Shown here: piece after piece, positions 52,657 to 61,696 of the stretch
How positions within the stretch are numbered: the stretch's first letter is position 1
Layout: each line of letters starts with the position of its first letter
Origin: Hydrogenobaculum sp. 3684
GTDB taxonomy: Bacteria > Aquificota > Aquificia > Aquificales > Aquificaceae
Assembly: GCF_000213785.1 (NCBI RefSeq)
Contig: NC_015557.1
Coordinates: 868,001-932,000, forward strand
DNA: 64,000 nt
Direction: 5' to 3'
The notes under the pieces: model-generated
Told to the model about the DNA's origin: nothing
Database searches by the model: none
The model's input: only the letters and a program-made list of their open reading frames with translations
Translations under genes and position numbers: made by a program

Positions 52657-53090
52657 AATATATAGAACAAAAGCTTTTGGAACTTTGCAAAGAAGCTATA
52701 GCCCAAGATAGAATACCAGTAAGTGCCGTAGTTACAAAAAATGATGAGATAGTATCTTGGGCTTTTAACGGTATAAAAAGCATAGAGCATGCGGAAATAA
52801 TAGCTTTAGAAAAAGCAATGAATGTATTAAATGCAAAGAGGCTCGATGGATGCAATATTTATGTAAGCTTAGAACCTTGCCCCATGTGCACTTACGCCAT
52901 AAGCTTAGCTAGGATAGAAAAAGTGTATTTCTTTTCCTTGGATGATAAAAAAGGGGCTATTTTAAGCAACGCAAACATAATTGATCACTTTGAACTTAAA
53001 CTAAAGTGGGAATACAAGAAAAATTCCGATTTTGAGAATATGTTAAAAGGTTATTTCAAAAACAAAAGACGTTTAACTGTGCTAAAATAA
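52647..53090 (+). CDS. tadA: tRNA-specific adenosine deaminase
   Basis: 147 residues. Zinc-dependent deaminase motifs HAEIIALEKAM (His and catalytic Glu) and EPCPMCTYAI (two Cys). It converts A34 to inosine in tRNA-Arg. GTG start at 52647 within the bioB end, preceded by AAGAGG. The FNGIKSIEHAE variant is slightly divergent from the usual sequence. Confidence 0.88.
   Translation: MQIEYIEQKLLELCKEAIAQDRIPVSAVVTKNDEIVSWAFNGIKSIEHAEIIALEKAMNVLNAKRLDGCNIYVSLEPCPMCTYAISLARIEKVYFFSLDDKKGAILSNANIIDHFELKLKWEYKKNSDFENMLKGYFKNKRRLTVLK
53083..53088 (+). promoter_or_regulatory. -10 box of yjbQ-like gene, leaderless spacing
   Basis: TAAAAT ends exactly 6 nt before ATG 53095 and overlaps the last codons of tadA. 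No ribosome binding site is present. Confidence 0.55.
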
Positions 53091-53094
53091 AACT

Positions 53095-53496
53095 ATGATA
53101 GAGAGAATCAAAGTAAAAACAGCAAAACACACCTCGGTAGTAAATATAACCCAAAGGATAAGAGAGATAGTAGAAGCTTCTTTTATTGACAACGGACTTT
53201 GCATAGTGTATGTACCGCATACTACTGCTGCGGTTTTTATTAACGAAGGAGCGGACCCTGACGTTGTAAAAGACATACTAAACACACTCGATAGACTAAT
53301 ACCTTGGACAAACGACTATTCTCACATGGAAGGAAATGCTGCAGCTCACATTAAATCTTCTATCATAGGAAATTCAAGAATAATACCTATATTAGATGGA
53401 AGGCTTATGTTGGGAAAATGGGAAGCTGTATTTTTAGCAGAGTTTGATGGACCAAGAGAGAGGGAAGTGGTTGTAAGCATAGTGAGGTCTTCATGA
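53095..53496 (+). CDS. YjbQ/UPF0047 family protein
   Basis: 133 residues, complete. VYVPHTTAAVFINEGADPDVVKDI, NDYSHMEGNAAAHIKSSIIG, and GRLMLGKWEAVFLAEFDGPREREV: the conserved His and Glu residues of the family. Weak thiamin-phosphate synthase activity is reported for some members; the physiological role is unclear. It overlaps rseP by 4 bp. Confidence 0.9.
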   Translation: MIERIKVKTAKHTSVVNITQRIREIVEASFIDNGLCIVYVPHTTAAVFINEGADPDVVKDILNTLDRLIPWTNDYSHMEGNAAAHIKSSIIGNSRIIPILDGRLMLGKWEAVFLAEFDGPREREVVVSIVRSS

Positions 53497-54809
53497 TACA
53501 TACGGTTTTAGCGTTTTTAATACTTATAAGCATTTTAATAGTATTTCACGAGTTTGGCCATTTTATATTTGCTAAACTCTTTGGTGTAAAAGTAGAAGTA
53601 TTTTCTGTGGGTTTTGGAAATCCGATATTTAAAAAGAAAATAGGAGAAACTGAATATCAAATAGCATATATACCAATGGGAGGTTATGTCAAACTCTACG
53701 GCGAAGAAGAGGAGGCAAGTTCCAAAGACCCGAAGGCATTTTCCTCAAAAGCACCGTGGCAAAAGATTCTTATAGCAGCGGCAGGACCGTTGTTTAACCT
53801 AATTATAGCTTTTATAGGTTTTACACTATCTTTTTACATAGGTATACATCAGCCAGCTTACATAGAAGAACCTGTAAAAGTTGGCTATATTGCCAAAAAA
53901 TCACCATTTTACAAAGCTGGTATAAGACCTGGTGATACCATAATAAAAATAGACAACCTACCTATAAAAACATGGAAAGATCTATATACAGCAGAGATAA
54001 AAGCCGTAGGTGAAAGTTCTAAAGTGGTTTTTGAAAGAAATGGACATATATATACTACCACTATAACCCTAGGCAAGATTCTAAATAAAGATTCCATAGG
54101 AATATTACCTGAGATAGCTCCTGTAGTAGGTGGTATCATAAAAAATTCACCGGCTTCTCAAATAGGATTAAAAGAAGGCGATAAGATACTTGCAGTAAAA
54201 ATGAGCGACATGCCCACGGCAATACCTATAAAAAATTGGTATGAGCTAACAGATTATATGAGAAAAGACAAAGGCAATCCAATAACGCTTGTAATAGAAA
54301 GATCAAATACTTTATTAGTAAAAGATGTTATACCAAAATATTCTGCCAAACTAAAAGAGTACTACATAGGAATATACCCAGAAACTACATACGTATTAAA
54401 AAGATACCCTATAAACGAAGCCATGATTCAAGCTATAAGAAAAATAAAAGAACTGACAATCCTTAGCATAGATTCTATAAAAGCTTTGGTCACAATGCAT
54501 GCATCTGTTTTAAACCTAAGTGGACCGATAAGCATAGCAAAAATGTCAGGGCAAGCGGCAGAAGGTGGTTTAGGAGAATTTTTGGGGTTTATGGCTTTTG
54601 TTTCTTTGCAACTTGCCATAATAAACATCTTACCTATACCCATGTTGGATGGTGGTCTTATAGTGCTATTTTTAATAGAAGCTATCATAAGAAGGCCATT
54701 ATCAGAAAAGTTTAAAGAATATTGGCAAAAGATAGGTATAGCTTTTGTAGTTTCTCTATCAGCCGTTGCAATACTAAGCGATATAATAAGGCTTTTCACA
54801 GGCGTATAA
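53493..54809 (+). CDS. rseP: Site-2 intramembrane metalloprotease RseP
   Basis: 438 residues. HEFGHF zinc motif in the first membrane helix, GGYVKLYGEEEE, two PDZ domains (about 125-200 and 205-290), and the third zinc ligand in NILPIPMLDGGLIVLFL. It cleaves membrane-bound regulators or signal peptides within the membrane. Confidence 0.94.
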   Translation: MIHTVLAFLILISILIVFHEFGHFIFAKLFGVKVEVFSVGFGNPIFKKKIGETEYQIAYIPMGGYVKLYGEEEEASSKDPKAFSSKAPWQKILIAAAGPLFNLIIAFIGFTLSFYIGIHQPAYIEEPVKVGYIAKKSPFYKAGIRPGDTIIKIDNLPIKTWKDLYTAEIKAVGESSKVVFERNGHIYTTTITLGKILNKDSIGILPEIAPVVGGIIKNSPASQIGLKEGDKILAVKMSDMPTAIPIKNWYELTDYMRKDKGNPITLVIERSNTLLVKDVIPKYSAKLKEYYIGIYPETTYVLKRYPINEAMIQAIRKIKELTILSIDSIKALVTMHASVLNLSGPISIAKMSGQAAEGGLGEFLGFMAFVSLQLAIINILPIPMLDGGLIVLFLIEAIIRRPLSEKFKEYWQKIGIAFVVSLSAVAILSDIIRLFTGV

Positions 54810-54814
54810 TTTGT

Positions 54815-54820
54815 TATAAT
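54815..54820 (+). promoter_or_regulatory. -10 box of argF, leaderless spacing
   Basis: TATAAT ends exactly 6 nt before ATG 54827, just after the rseP stop. No ribosome binding site. Confidence 0.6.
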
Positions 54821-54826
54821 AGATAT

Positions 54827-55765
54827 ATGAAAGCGCATTTTCTGGACGTATGGGATATCACTTTTGACGAAGCAAAGCGTATAATAGATTTATCTTTTGA
54901 TTTTAAATACAACAATTTCAATCCTAAAAGCTTGCAAAACTTAAACATAGCGCTTCTTTTTAGCAAACCTTCTACAAGAACAAGGGTATCTTTTGAAGTA
55001 GGCATAAAAGAGCTTGGGGGTAACCCAATATTTTTGCAAGAATCAAGCCTTCAAGTATCAAGAGGAGAAGATGCTTCAGATAGCGCCAGGACGCTGTCTC
55101 GCTATGTAGACGGTGTAGTTGTAAGAACTGGCTCTCATCAGTGGCTTTTAGAATTTGCTCAATACTCTGTCATACCTGTTATAAACGCTCTTACAGACTA
55201 TACTCATCCTTGCCAAGCTATATCAGATATATTTACACTTTTTGAAGCTTTTAGAGAAAAAATAAAAAATATAAAAGTGCTTTACATAGGCGATGGCAAC
55301 AACATGGCAAACGCTCTAATATCAGCTTTTGCTATATTTGGACTAAGCCTAACTGTGTGTACGCCAAAAGAGCTTAGGCCAGATGAAGAGAATTTAAAAA
55401 GGGCTTTAGAAGTTTCAAAACAAACCGGGGCAGAGATTATATTGGAAGAAGATCCTATAAAAGCTGCTAAAGACAAAGATGTAATATATACGGATGTGTG
55501 GATTTCAATGAACGATGAAGGCTCAAAAGATCACAAAATAAATTTGTTAAAGGATTATCAGGTAAATGCCAAGTTGCTTTCTTACGCTAAAAAAGATGTA
55601 AGAGTTATGCATTGTCTACCAGCCAAAAAGGGACAAGAGATAACAAAAGAAGTCTTTGAAGAACATGCAGATTTTATATTCAATCAAGCAGAAAATAGAC
55701 TTCATACACAAAAAGCTCTGATGTATTTGATGTTTAATGGAACAAATCAAATGGCTTCTATCTAA
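54827..55765 (+). CDS. argF: Ornithine carbamoyltransferase
   Basis: 312 residues. Carbamoyl-phosphate loop SKPSTRTRVSFEVG, HPCQAISDIF, DVWISMND and MHCLPAKKGQEIT with the active-site Cys. It makes citrulline from carbamoyl phosphate (carA at 8934) and ornithine. The longer upstream frame inside rseP is not needed, because the -10 box points to ATG 54827. It overlaps the exporter gene by 29 bp. Confidence 0.96.
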   Translation: MKAHFLDVWDITFDEAKRIIDLSFDFKYNNFNPKSLQNLNIALLFSKPSTRTRVSFEVGIKELGGNPIFLQESSLQVSRGEDASDSARTLSRYVDGVVVRTGSHQWLLEFAQYSVIPVINALTDYTHPCQAISDIFTLFEAFREKIKNIKVLYIGDGNNMANALISAFAIFGLSLTVCTPKELRPDEENLKRALEVSKQTGAEIILEEDPIKAAKDKDVIYTDVWISMNDEGSKDHKINLLKDYQVNAKLLSYAKKDVRVMHCLPAKKGQEITKEVFEEHADFIFNQAENRLHTQKALMYLMFNGTNQMASI

Positions 55766-57434
55766 CTTAAAACCCTATTGGGCACTTGTAAGCCTTGTTA
55801 TATTTGGTTCCATTTTAGAAGGGCTTGGCACGTCTTTTATGACATACCTTGTTAAAAGAATAATGGATGATGTATTCATATTAAAAGAATCAAACAAGCT
55901 TTACATGATACTATATCTTTTTGCAGCGGCGGCTGTTATTATCCAAATTGGATTTTTCTTAAGGAATTTCCTTATGAATATGGTATCAGAAAAACTCCTT
56001 ATGGATTTCAGAGAAAAGATGTTTTCATCGCTCCTTTACTCAAAGGTAGATTTTTTCATAAACCATCCAAGCGGCGATATAATAAGTAGGTTCAACAACG
56101 ATATAAACGCAATAAAAAATATACTTATAGACTATATGCTATCCCTTATAAAAGAACCCATTACAGTTCTTTTGCTTTTGGGTGTTTTAATATATAGAGA
56201 TATATATTTGACTGTTATAATAATCTTTGCTTTTCCCATCATATCTTATTCAGTAAAATACTTTGGAACAAAAAGGGCTAAATATGTAAAGCTAAACCAA
56301 GAGAGATTAGGTATTATAAATCAACATGTAACGCAACTCATAAGCGGCATAGAAAACATAAAAATATTTGGAGCTGAAAACAAATTTTTGGAACGTTTTG
56401 TCCAGGCAAATAAGAACTTATTTAAAGCAGGTATAAAAACCATATTCTACACAGTAATGAACTCGATATTCAATCAATCTACTGGTTATATAGTTTTTGG
56501 TTTGGTGCTTTTATATGGAGGTTATAGGATAGTCCATGGTTATACTAGCGCTGGGAATTTTATATCCTATATAACTGCATTGCTCCTCATACAAATGCCC
56601 ATCATGGAAACTCAAAAAGGCTTTATGAATATGCGCTCCTCAATCCCGCTTGTAAAAAGAGTTCAAGAGATGCTCTTACTTCAAAAAGAAAAAGACGGCA
56701 CTATAGATATAAATAACCTCTTGGTACCTATTGTCATGAAAAATGTATATGTAACAATAGATTCTAAGGAAATTCTCAAAGATATAAATCTAACTATAAA
56801 CCCAGGTGAAAAAATAGGTATAGTGGGACCTACCGGTGCTGGTAAATCTACGCTTCTTGATATACTTCCAAAGCTTGTGAGCTACAAAGGAGATGTATAT
56901 ATAAAAGATAAAAGTTTAGAAGAGATAACAAACAAATCGATAAGATCTAAAATAGCCTTTGCTTCTCAACATGTTTTCATATTCAACGATACTGTTAGAA
57001 ACAACCTTTTAATAGCAAATCCAAACGCATCAGAAGAGCTTTTAATAAAAGCTATAAAACTAGCAAAAGCAGAGTTTTTGTTTACATTGAAAAACGGTCT
57101 TGACACCGTTTTAGGAGAATACGGATATACAGTATCAGGGGGCGAAAGACAAAGAATAGCCATAGCGAGGATTTTTCTAACAAATCCAGATATAATTTTG
57201 TTAGATGAAATTACTTCAGCTCTTGATGTACATACAGAGCAAGCTGTTATATCAAATATTTTTGAGATTTTTAAAGATAAAACAATACTAATAGTGGCTC
57301 ATAGGCTCTCAAATATAATAAATTGTGACAGAATTCTTTACATAGAGGATGGAAGAATATTGGAAGAAGGCACTTTTGAAGAGCTCATGAGAAAACAAGG
57401 CAATTTTTATACTCTATATCAAAAATCTAGATAA
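55737..57434 (+). CDS. MsbA-like ABC exporter (membrane and ATPase domains fused)
   Basis: 565 residues. A six-helix membrane domain (about 10-310, with ISRFNNDINAIKNIL) and an ATPase domain with Walker A GPTGAGKST, signature VSGGERQRIAIARI, Walker B IILLDEITSALD and the switch His in VAHRLS. Likely flips lipid A or another lipid across the inner membrane. It ends tail to tail with DUF4416 (8-bp overlap). Confidence 0.88.
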   Translation: MEQIKWLLSNLKPYWALVSLVIFGSILEGLGTSFMTYLVKRIMDDVFILKESNKLYMILYLFAAAAVIIQIGFFLRNFLMNMVSEKLLMDFREKMFSSLLYSKVDFFINHPSGDIISRFNNDINAIKNILIDYMLSLIKEPITVLLLLGVLIYRDIYLTVIIIFAFPIISYSVKYFGTKRAKYVKLNQERLGIINQHVTQLISGIENIKIFGAENKFLERFVQANKNLFKAGIKTIFYTVMNSIFNQSTGYIVFGLVLLYGGYRIVHGYTSAGNFISYITALLLIQMPIMETQKGFMNMRSSIPLVKRVQEMLLLQKEKDGTIDINNLLVPIVMKNVYVTIDSKEILKDINLTINPGEKIGIVGPTGAGKSTLLDILPKLVSYKGDVYIKDKSLEEITNKSIRSKIAFASQHVFIFNDTVRNNLLIANPNASEELLIKAIKLAKAEFLFTLKNGLDTVLGEYGYTVSGGERQRIAIARIFLTNPDIILLDEITSALDVHTEQAVISNIFEIFKDKTILIVAHRLSNIINCDRILYIEDGRILEEGTFEELMRKQGNFYTLYQKSR

Positions 57435-57927
57435 CACTAAGATAATAATCTCTTGCCATTTTGAAAAATAGTTTTACTTTTTCATATCTATAATCTTGAT
57501 AAGTCCAGTAAAAGGGCTTAAAATCTTTATAGATATAAATATACTCCATCTCTAAGAATATATTTTTACCTATATGAATTCTAGCACCTCTTTCTTTGGA
57601 AGAAGCCAAAATAAGATGTTGTTTATTTATATAACCGGGGTCTATATTAACAGTCCTTTTAGAGTTTATACTAAAGAGTTTTTCTATTTCCATTGTTTTT
57701 AGCTTTAGACTTAAAATATCTGTATCTTCAAAAAGGTTTTTTGCATAAAGGTAAACTTTAAAAAGAGGTTTTTCCATCTCTTTTGAATAATATTTTTGAA
57801 GATTTTCAAAGTAAAAATGCTCCGATATGCAAAATCTGCCAAAATCTCCAAGCTCTTCTAATACGGTGTATAAATTTTCTTCGTAGTTTTTGTTATAAAG
57901 TATGGCAAATATCGGCAAAGCTTTCAA
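57427..57927 (-). CDS. DUF4416 family protein
   Basis: 166 residues. RTVNIDPGYINKQHLILASSKERGARIHIGKNIFLEMEYIY and FYWTYQDYR match the DUF4416 family. Function unknown. It overlaps the argC stop by 4 bp and is the last gene of the rplM unit. Confidence 0.82.
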   Translation of the reverse strand: MKALPIFAILYNKNYEENLYTVLEELGDFGRFCISEHFYFENLQKYYSKEMEKPLFKVYLYAKNLFEDTDILSLKLKTMEIEKLFSINSKRTVNIDPGYINKQHLILASSKERGARIHIGKNIFLEMEYIYIYKDFKPFYWTYQDYRYEKVKLFFKMARDYYLSVI

Positions 57928-58928
57928 GGTATCACAGGGAACGTGTCAATACCAAGCGTTTCTTCTAAACCAAACATGATATTCATATTTTGAACAGCTT
58001 GAGAAGATGCTCCTTTACCAAGGTTGTCTATAGCGCTTATTATTTCAAGCGTTTTTAAGCTTTTATGATAATAAATATATATATAGCACATGTTTGTGCC
58101 TATTACCCATTTAGTATGAGGTGGTTTATCTGTTAGTTTTACAAAAGGTTCATCTTTGTAAAAATCCTCATAAAGGGCTTTAAAATCAATCTCTTCTATG
58201 TCAAAAAGCTTTATGTTTGCAATCATCCCCCTTGAAGCAGGAATAACCATAGGACTAAACTGCACTTCTAAACCAAGGTACAAAGACATCTCCGGGGTAT
58301 GTCTATGCTTTCCTATGCCGTAGTAAAAAGCGTTTTGTTCCATGTATGGAAAATGAAATTCTTGTTTTAACTTAGCACCAGCCCCAGAAACCCCAGAAAC
58401 AGCGTTTACTATTATAGGCTTTCTATAAGAGGTATTTTTTACAATAGGTAACACTCCCAGTATAACAGCAGTAGGATAACATCCTGGATTTGATACGATA
58501 TTGGCTTTTCTTATACCTTCTCTAAAAAGCTCTGGTAAACCATAAACCACTTCTTTAACAATAGACTCATGCTCAAGCTTATACTCTAAATTGTAGTATT
58601 CTTTAAAGATATTTTTATCTTTTAATCTAAAAGCTCCAGACAAATCTATAATTTTTACATTTTTAGAAGCGTAGAAAGGCACTTGGTCTAAAGAAGCTTC
58701 ATGTGGCAAGGCTAAAAACACCACATCCACATCTTCAAGTTCTTTTGTAATTTTAATGTTTTCTATATTGGCAAAGTCTAAAACATCGTATAGGTACTTA
58801 TCGTAGTGTGTAGAAGAAGATAAAGATGTTATCTTTACTTTAGGATGTTTTGATAATATCCTTAAAAGTTCTAAACCGGTATAGCCAGTAAATCCAGCTA
58901 TACCAACTTTTATTATCTCTTGCTCCAT
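57924..58928 (-). CDS. argC: N-acetyl-gamma-glutamyl-phosphate reductase
   Basis: 334 residues. VGIAGFTGYTGLELLRIL, LALPHEAS, catalytic Cys in VSNPGCYPTAVILG and His in GIGKHRHTPEMS. Arginine synthesis step that precedes argF. It starts within the end of rpsI (16-bp overlap), so arginine synthesis is tied to ribosomal-protein expression here. Confidence 0.95.
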   Translation of the reverse strand: MEQEIIKVGIAGFTGYTGLELLRILSKHPKVKITSLSSSTHYDKYLYDVLDFANIENIKITKELEDVDVVFLALPHEASLDQVPFYASKNVKIIDLSGAFRLKDKNIFKEYYNLEYKLEHESIVKEVVYGLPELFREGIRKANIVSNPGCYPTAVILGVLPIVKNTSYRKPIIVNAVSGVSGAGAKLKQEFHFPYMEQNAFYYGIGKHRHTPEMSLYLGLEVQFSPMVIPASRGMIANIKLFDIEEIDFKALYEDFYKDEPFVKLTDKPPHTKWVIGTNMCYIYIYYHKSLKTLEIISAIDNLGKGASSQAVQNMNIMFGLEETLGIDTFPVIP

Positions 58929-59353
58929 CTAAATTTGGCACGAGCACCCATTTTACCATATTTTTTACGTTCTTTAATACGAGCATCCACTTTGAGTAGA
59001 CCTGCTTTTTTGAGGGTAGTTCTAAAATTTGGATTATAGGTCAAAAGTGCATCGGCTATGCCATACATTATAGCTTCTGCTTGAGCAGACAAGCCACCAC
59101 CGTTTACTATAGCGTAAACGCCAAACTTACCGTTGGTATTTGTAATGTTAAAGGGCAAAAGCACTTTAGCAAAAGAGCTATCTCTTTGGAGATACTCTCT
59201 CATATCGTACTCTTTTTGTGAGTCTCTAGCTTTTACTATAAAACCATTGGCATTTTTGACAAGCCATACTCTAGCTACGCTGTCTTTTCTCTTACCTACA
59301 CCGTGATAAGAGTTATCTTCTAAAACCTTAAAATTTCTAACCACTGTTGCCAT
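58913..59353 (-). CDS. rpsI: Ribosomal protein S9
   Basis: 146 residues. GVGKRKDSVARVWLV, NGGGLSAQAEAIMYGIADALL, and the basic tail KRAKFRWSKR-type (ARAKFRWSKR) that reaches the P site. AAAGGAG ribosome binding site. 12 bp after rplM, the conserved order. Confidence 0.96.
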   Translation of the reverse strand: MATVVRNFKVLEDNSYHGVGKRKDSVARVWLVKNANGFIVKARDSQKEYDMREYLQRDSSFAKVLLPFNITNTNGKFGVYAIVNGGGLSAQAEAIMYGIADALLTYNPNFRTTLKKAGLLKVDARIKERKKYGKMGARAKFRWSKR

Positions 59354-59365
59354 AATATACTCCTT

Positions 59366-59800
59366 TTACTTAAGAGGTTTAGGGTTTTGAGCTATGTGAG
59401 GATGCTTATCGGTTTCATAAACTTTCAACCTTTTCAATATCCTATGACCAAGCCTATTTTTAGGTAGCATCCTCTTTACCGCCAACATAATAACTTGGTT
59501 TGGATTGGTTTCCAACATGAAACCAAGAGACTTCTCTTTGAGACCGCCTGGATGGTTTGTATGAAACTTATAGACTTTATCTCTTAGCTTATTACCTGTG
59601 GTTTTTACCAGTTTAGAGTTTATAACTATTACAAAATCACCACAATCTACATCTGGTTGATATATAGGCTTGTGCTTACCCCTTAAGATGCTGGCGCATT
59701 TAGCTGCAAGTCTTCCTAACACCATATCCTTAGCGTCTATTATCCAATACTCTCTTTTAATATCCTGTGGTTTTGGCCTTATAGTCTTCACGCTATCCAT
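59366..59800 (-). CDS. rplM: Ribosomal protein L13
   Basis: 144 residues. WIIDAKDMVLGRLAAKCASILRGKHKP, the GDFVIVINSKLVKTTGNKLRDKVYKFHTNHPGG core, and VKRMLPKNRLGHRILKRLKVY. First gene of rplM-rpsI-argC-DUF4416. Confidence 0.97.
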   Translation of the reverse strand: MDSVKTIRPKPQDIKREYWIIDAKDMVLGRLAAKCASILRGKHKPIYQPDVDCGDFVIVINSKLVKTTGNKLRDKVYKFHTNHPGGLKEKSLGFMLETNPNQVIMLAVKRMLPKNRLGHRILKRLKVYETDKHPHIAQNPKPLK

Positions 59801-59834
59801 ATTGCCTCCATTTTATAAAACTTAATAGCCTATT

Positions 59835-59862
59835 ATTATACCATATATAAAGTAAAAGTCAA
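59835..59862 (-). promoter_or_regulatory. Promoter of the rplM operon
   Basis: Minus strand TTGACT (59862-59857), 16-nt spacer, TATAAT (59840-59835). The leader is about 30 nt and ends in GGAGG before ATG 59800. Confidence 0.75.
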
Positions 59863-59940
59863 TATCAATGCACAAGTTTACTACATCGTGAACACATACT
59901 TTTAACAAGGTGTGCGCTCACACTCTATCTGAACTCATAC

Positions 59941-59964
59941 AGTATTTAAAGGATACGTTTTCTT
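59941..59964. repeat. 24-bp flank shared by both CRISPR arrays (left side)
   Basis: AGTATTTAAAGGATACG and the following TTTTCTT recur at 62681-62704 before the second array with one or two changes. Similarity stops upstream of AGTATTTA. It may be the array-proximal end of a CRISPR leader. Confidence 0.6.
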
Positions 59965-61110
59965 TTTCTTAACCCACACGGTTCAGATGAAACTATTATT
60001 ACACACCTTCCACAACACATTTAAAGCAACTTCTTAACCCACACGGTTCAGATGAAACAAATTTCTTTCTCTTTGGCTTCAATCTTTCGTAAAGCTTCTT
60101 AACCCACACGGTTCAGATGAAACTGTCCATCCCACGTTAAAGATTTAGCGTAGTAGATAGCTTCTTAACCCACACGGTTCAGATGAAACAGTCCAATTTA
60201 TAAAGTCTTGCACTGCTTGATTGACTCTTCTTAACCCACACGGTTCAGATGAAACACTTTGTTGAAAGGAACATTAACAATGTAAAAGAAGTACTTCTTA
60301 ACCCACACGGTTCAGATGAAACTCAGTCCATCATTGTCTGTGACGCTAAAATGTGTCTTCTTAACCCACACGGTTCAGATGAAACTGTGTTTAGTTTGAC
60401 AGGGTCTAATATGCCAAGCCATCTTCTTAACCCACACGGTTCAGATGAAACTTGCGAGAAAAGAAAATGAAGAAAATCTTAAAAGGCTTCTTAACCCACA
60501 CGGTTCAGATGAAACCGTTGTAAGCAAGTAGTTCAATCGCAGCGTCCATGATCTTCTTAACCCACACGGTTCAGATGAAACAGCTGTGGATTAGGATTTT
60601 CAAACTCTTAGAACAAGCCTTCTTAACCCACACGGTTCAGATGAAACAGAATCATTAGGATTGTTTGCATTTGATATACAAGACTTCTTAACCCACACGG
60701 TTCAGATGAAACACACTTATACACTCTACACCAAAGCATAAACTCTGGACTTCTTAACCCACACGGTTCAGATGAAACCAAGTTTTGAATTTCAAACACC
60801 ATTCCCTAATTTAACTTCTTAACCCACACGGTTCAGATGAAACTATGATTTGTATCAAGAAATAGAGTATTTTTTTATGATATGGCTTCTTAACCCACAC
60901 GGTTCAGATGAAACATATCATTTTTATAGATTAGAGTCAATATTGTAAAACTTCTTAACCCACACGGTTCAGATGAAACGCGATATTAAAAAATGAAGAT
61001 TTCAAGCCTGATAGAGGCTTCTTAACCCACACGGTTCAGATGAAACCTTCCAAAGATACAGTTTAAATTTGTAGATGCCAACTTCTTAACCCACACGGTT
61101 CAGATGAAAC
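59965..61110 (+). CRISPR. CRISPR array 1: 18 repeats, 17 spacers
   Basis: The 29-bp repeat begins CTTCTTAACC and ends AGATGAAAC. Spacers are 34-42 bp, mostly 36-37. Repeats start at 59965, 60030, 60095, 60161, 60227, 60294, 60357, 60423, 60487, 60553, 60619, 60684, 60750, 60815, 60886, 60951, 61018 and 61082. Only the first (59965) differs, with T for C at its first base. The GAAAC end is typical of the 3' end of type I/III repeats, suggesting transcription along the plus strand; the conserved element on the right side argues the other way. No cas gene is in the window. Confidence 0.97.
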
Positions 61111-61249
61111 CAGAAATCACTACTCCTAATATTATATAGTGTATCAATGGTTTTGTCAAGGGGGTACCCCTCGCAAATGAAGGTAATTTTCCGAAAATGC
61201 CAGATTCTGCAAAGTTTAGTGTACCGTTATCAAGTTTAAATCATTGTCT
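61111..61249. other. Unique spacer segment between array 1 and the duplicated element
   Basis: 139 bp without a plausible gene, absent at array 2, where the duplicated element touches the last repeat. It contains GGGGGTACCCC, a near-perfect palindrome (61162-61170 region). Its last bases, ATTGTCT, form the left arm of an inverted repeat with the element. Confidence 0.5.
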
Positions 61250-61567
61250 AACAAGCTTTTTACAAATTCGCCGTAATTACGGTTTTATGGTTTTATGTAC
61301 TTACGGTTTTACGGCAAAATTAATCGCTTGTTAGACAATAAGTTGGAAGGCTAATAAAACTTATTTTTGTATAAACAATCCACTAAAACCCCTAACTAAA
61401 AAAGTTAAAAATGCCGTGGGGGTTATCAAAAGTATGTAAAAACTCTCTACACATATTCAGCTATTGAAGTACGGCCAGCTCTTAAGAAAAACTTAAGAGG
61501 CTCAATAAGCCCCAATGTAGATAGTATAACATATTTTAATCCGAAGGTGTATAAGTTGAGTGAGCAC
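61250..61567. repeat. Duplicated noncoding element, copy 1
   Basis: 318 bp, almost identical to 63130-63455. Order: AACAAGC; degenerate tandem octamers related to ACGGTTTT; GCTTGTTAGACAAT, which pairs with ATTGTCTAACAAGC across the boundary at 61243-61256; AACCCC...GGGGTT enclosing AACT...AGTT; and a perfect hairpin CTCTTAAG-AAAAA-CTTAAGAG near 61480. No open frame of note. Candidate CRISPR leader, structured RNA or small mobile element. Confidence 0.85.
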
Positions 61568-61609
61568 GTCTTATATGCCTGTCTTTTTAACAGAGACATG
61601 TTATAAGAC
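61568..61609. repeat. Long imperfect inverted repeat after element copy 1
   Basis: GTCTTATA (61568-61575) pairs with TATAAGAC (61602-61609), and inside it TGTCT with AGACA. It starts on the base after the duplicated element and is absent at copy 2. It may be the terminator of the Rpn gene, which ends about 90 bp to the right on the minus strand. Confidence 0.55.
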
Positions 61610-61696
61610 AAGTTCACACATTACAAGCATACAACAATTTATATGTTTAAGATATAGCAAACTTGCACGTTTGATTGAAGTAGGTGGGTTTTTAGC

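Noticed and set aside
60249-60470. 73-codon open frame with LLNPHGSDET repeats
   Set aside because: It is read through CRISPR repeats and spacers; the repeated peptide is the CRISPR repeat itself.
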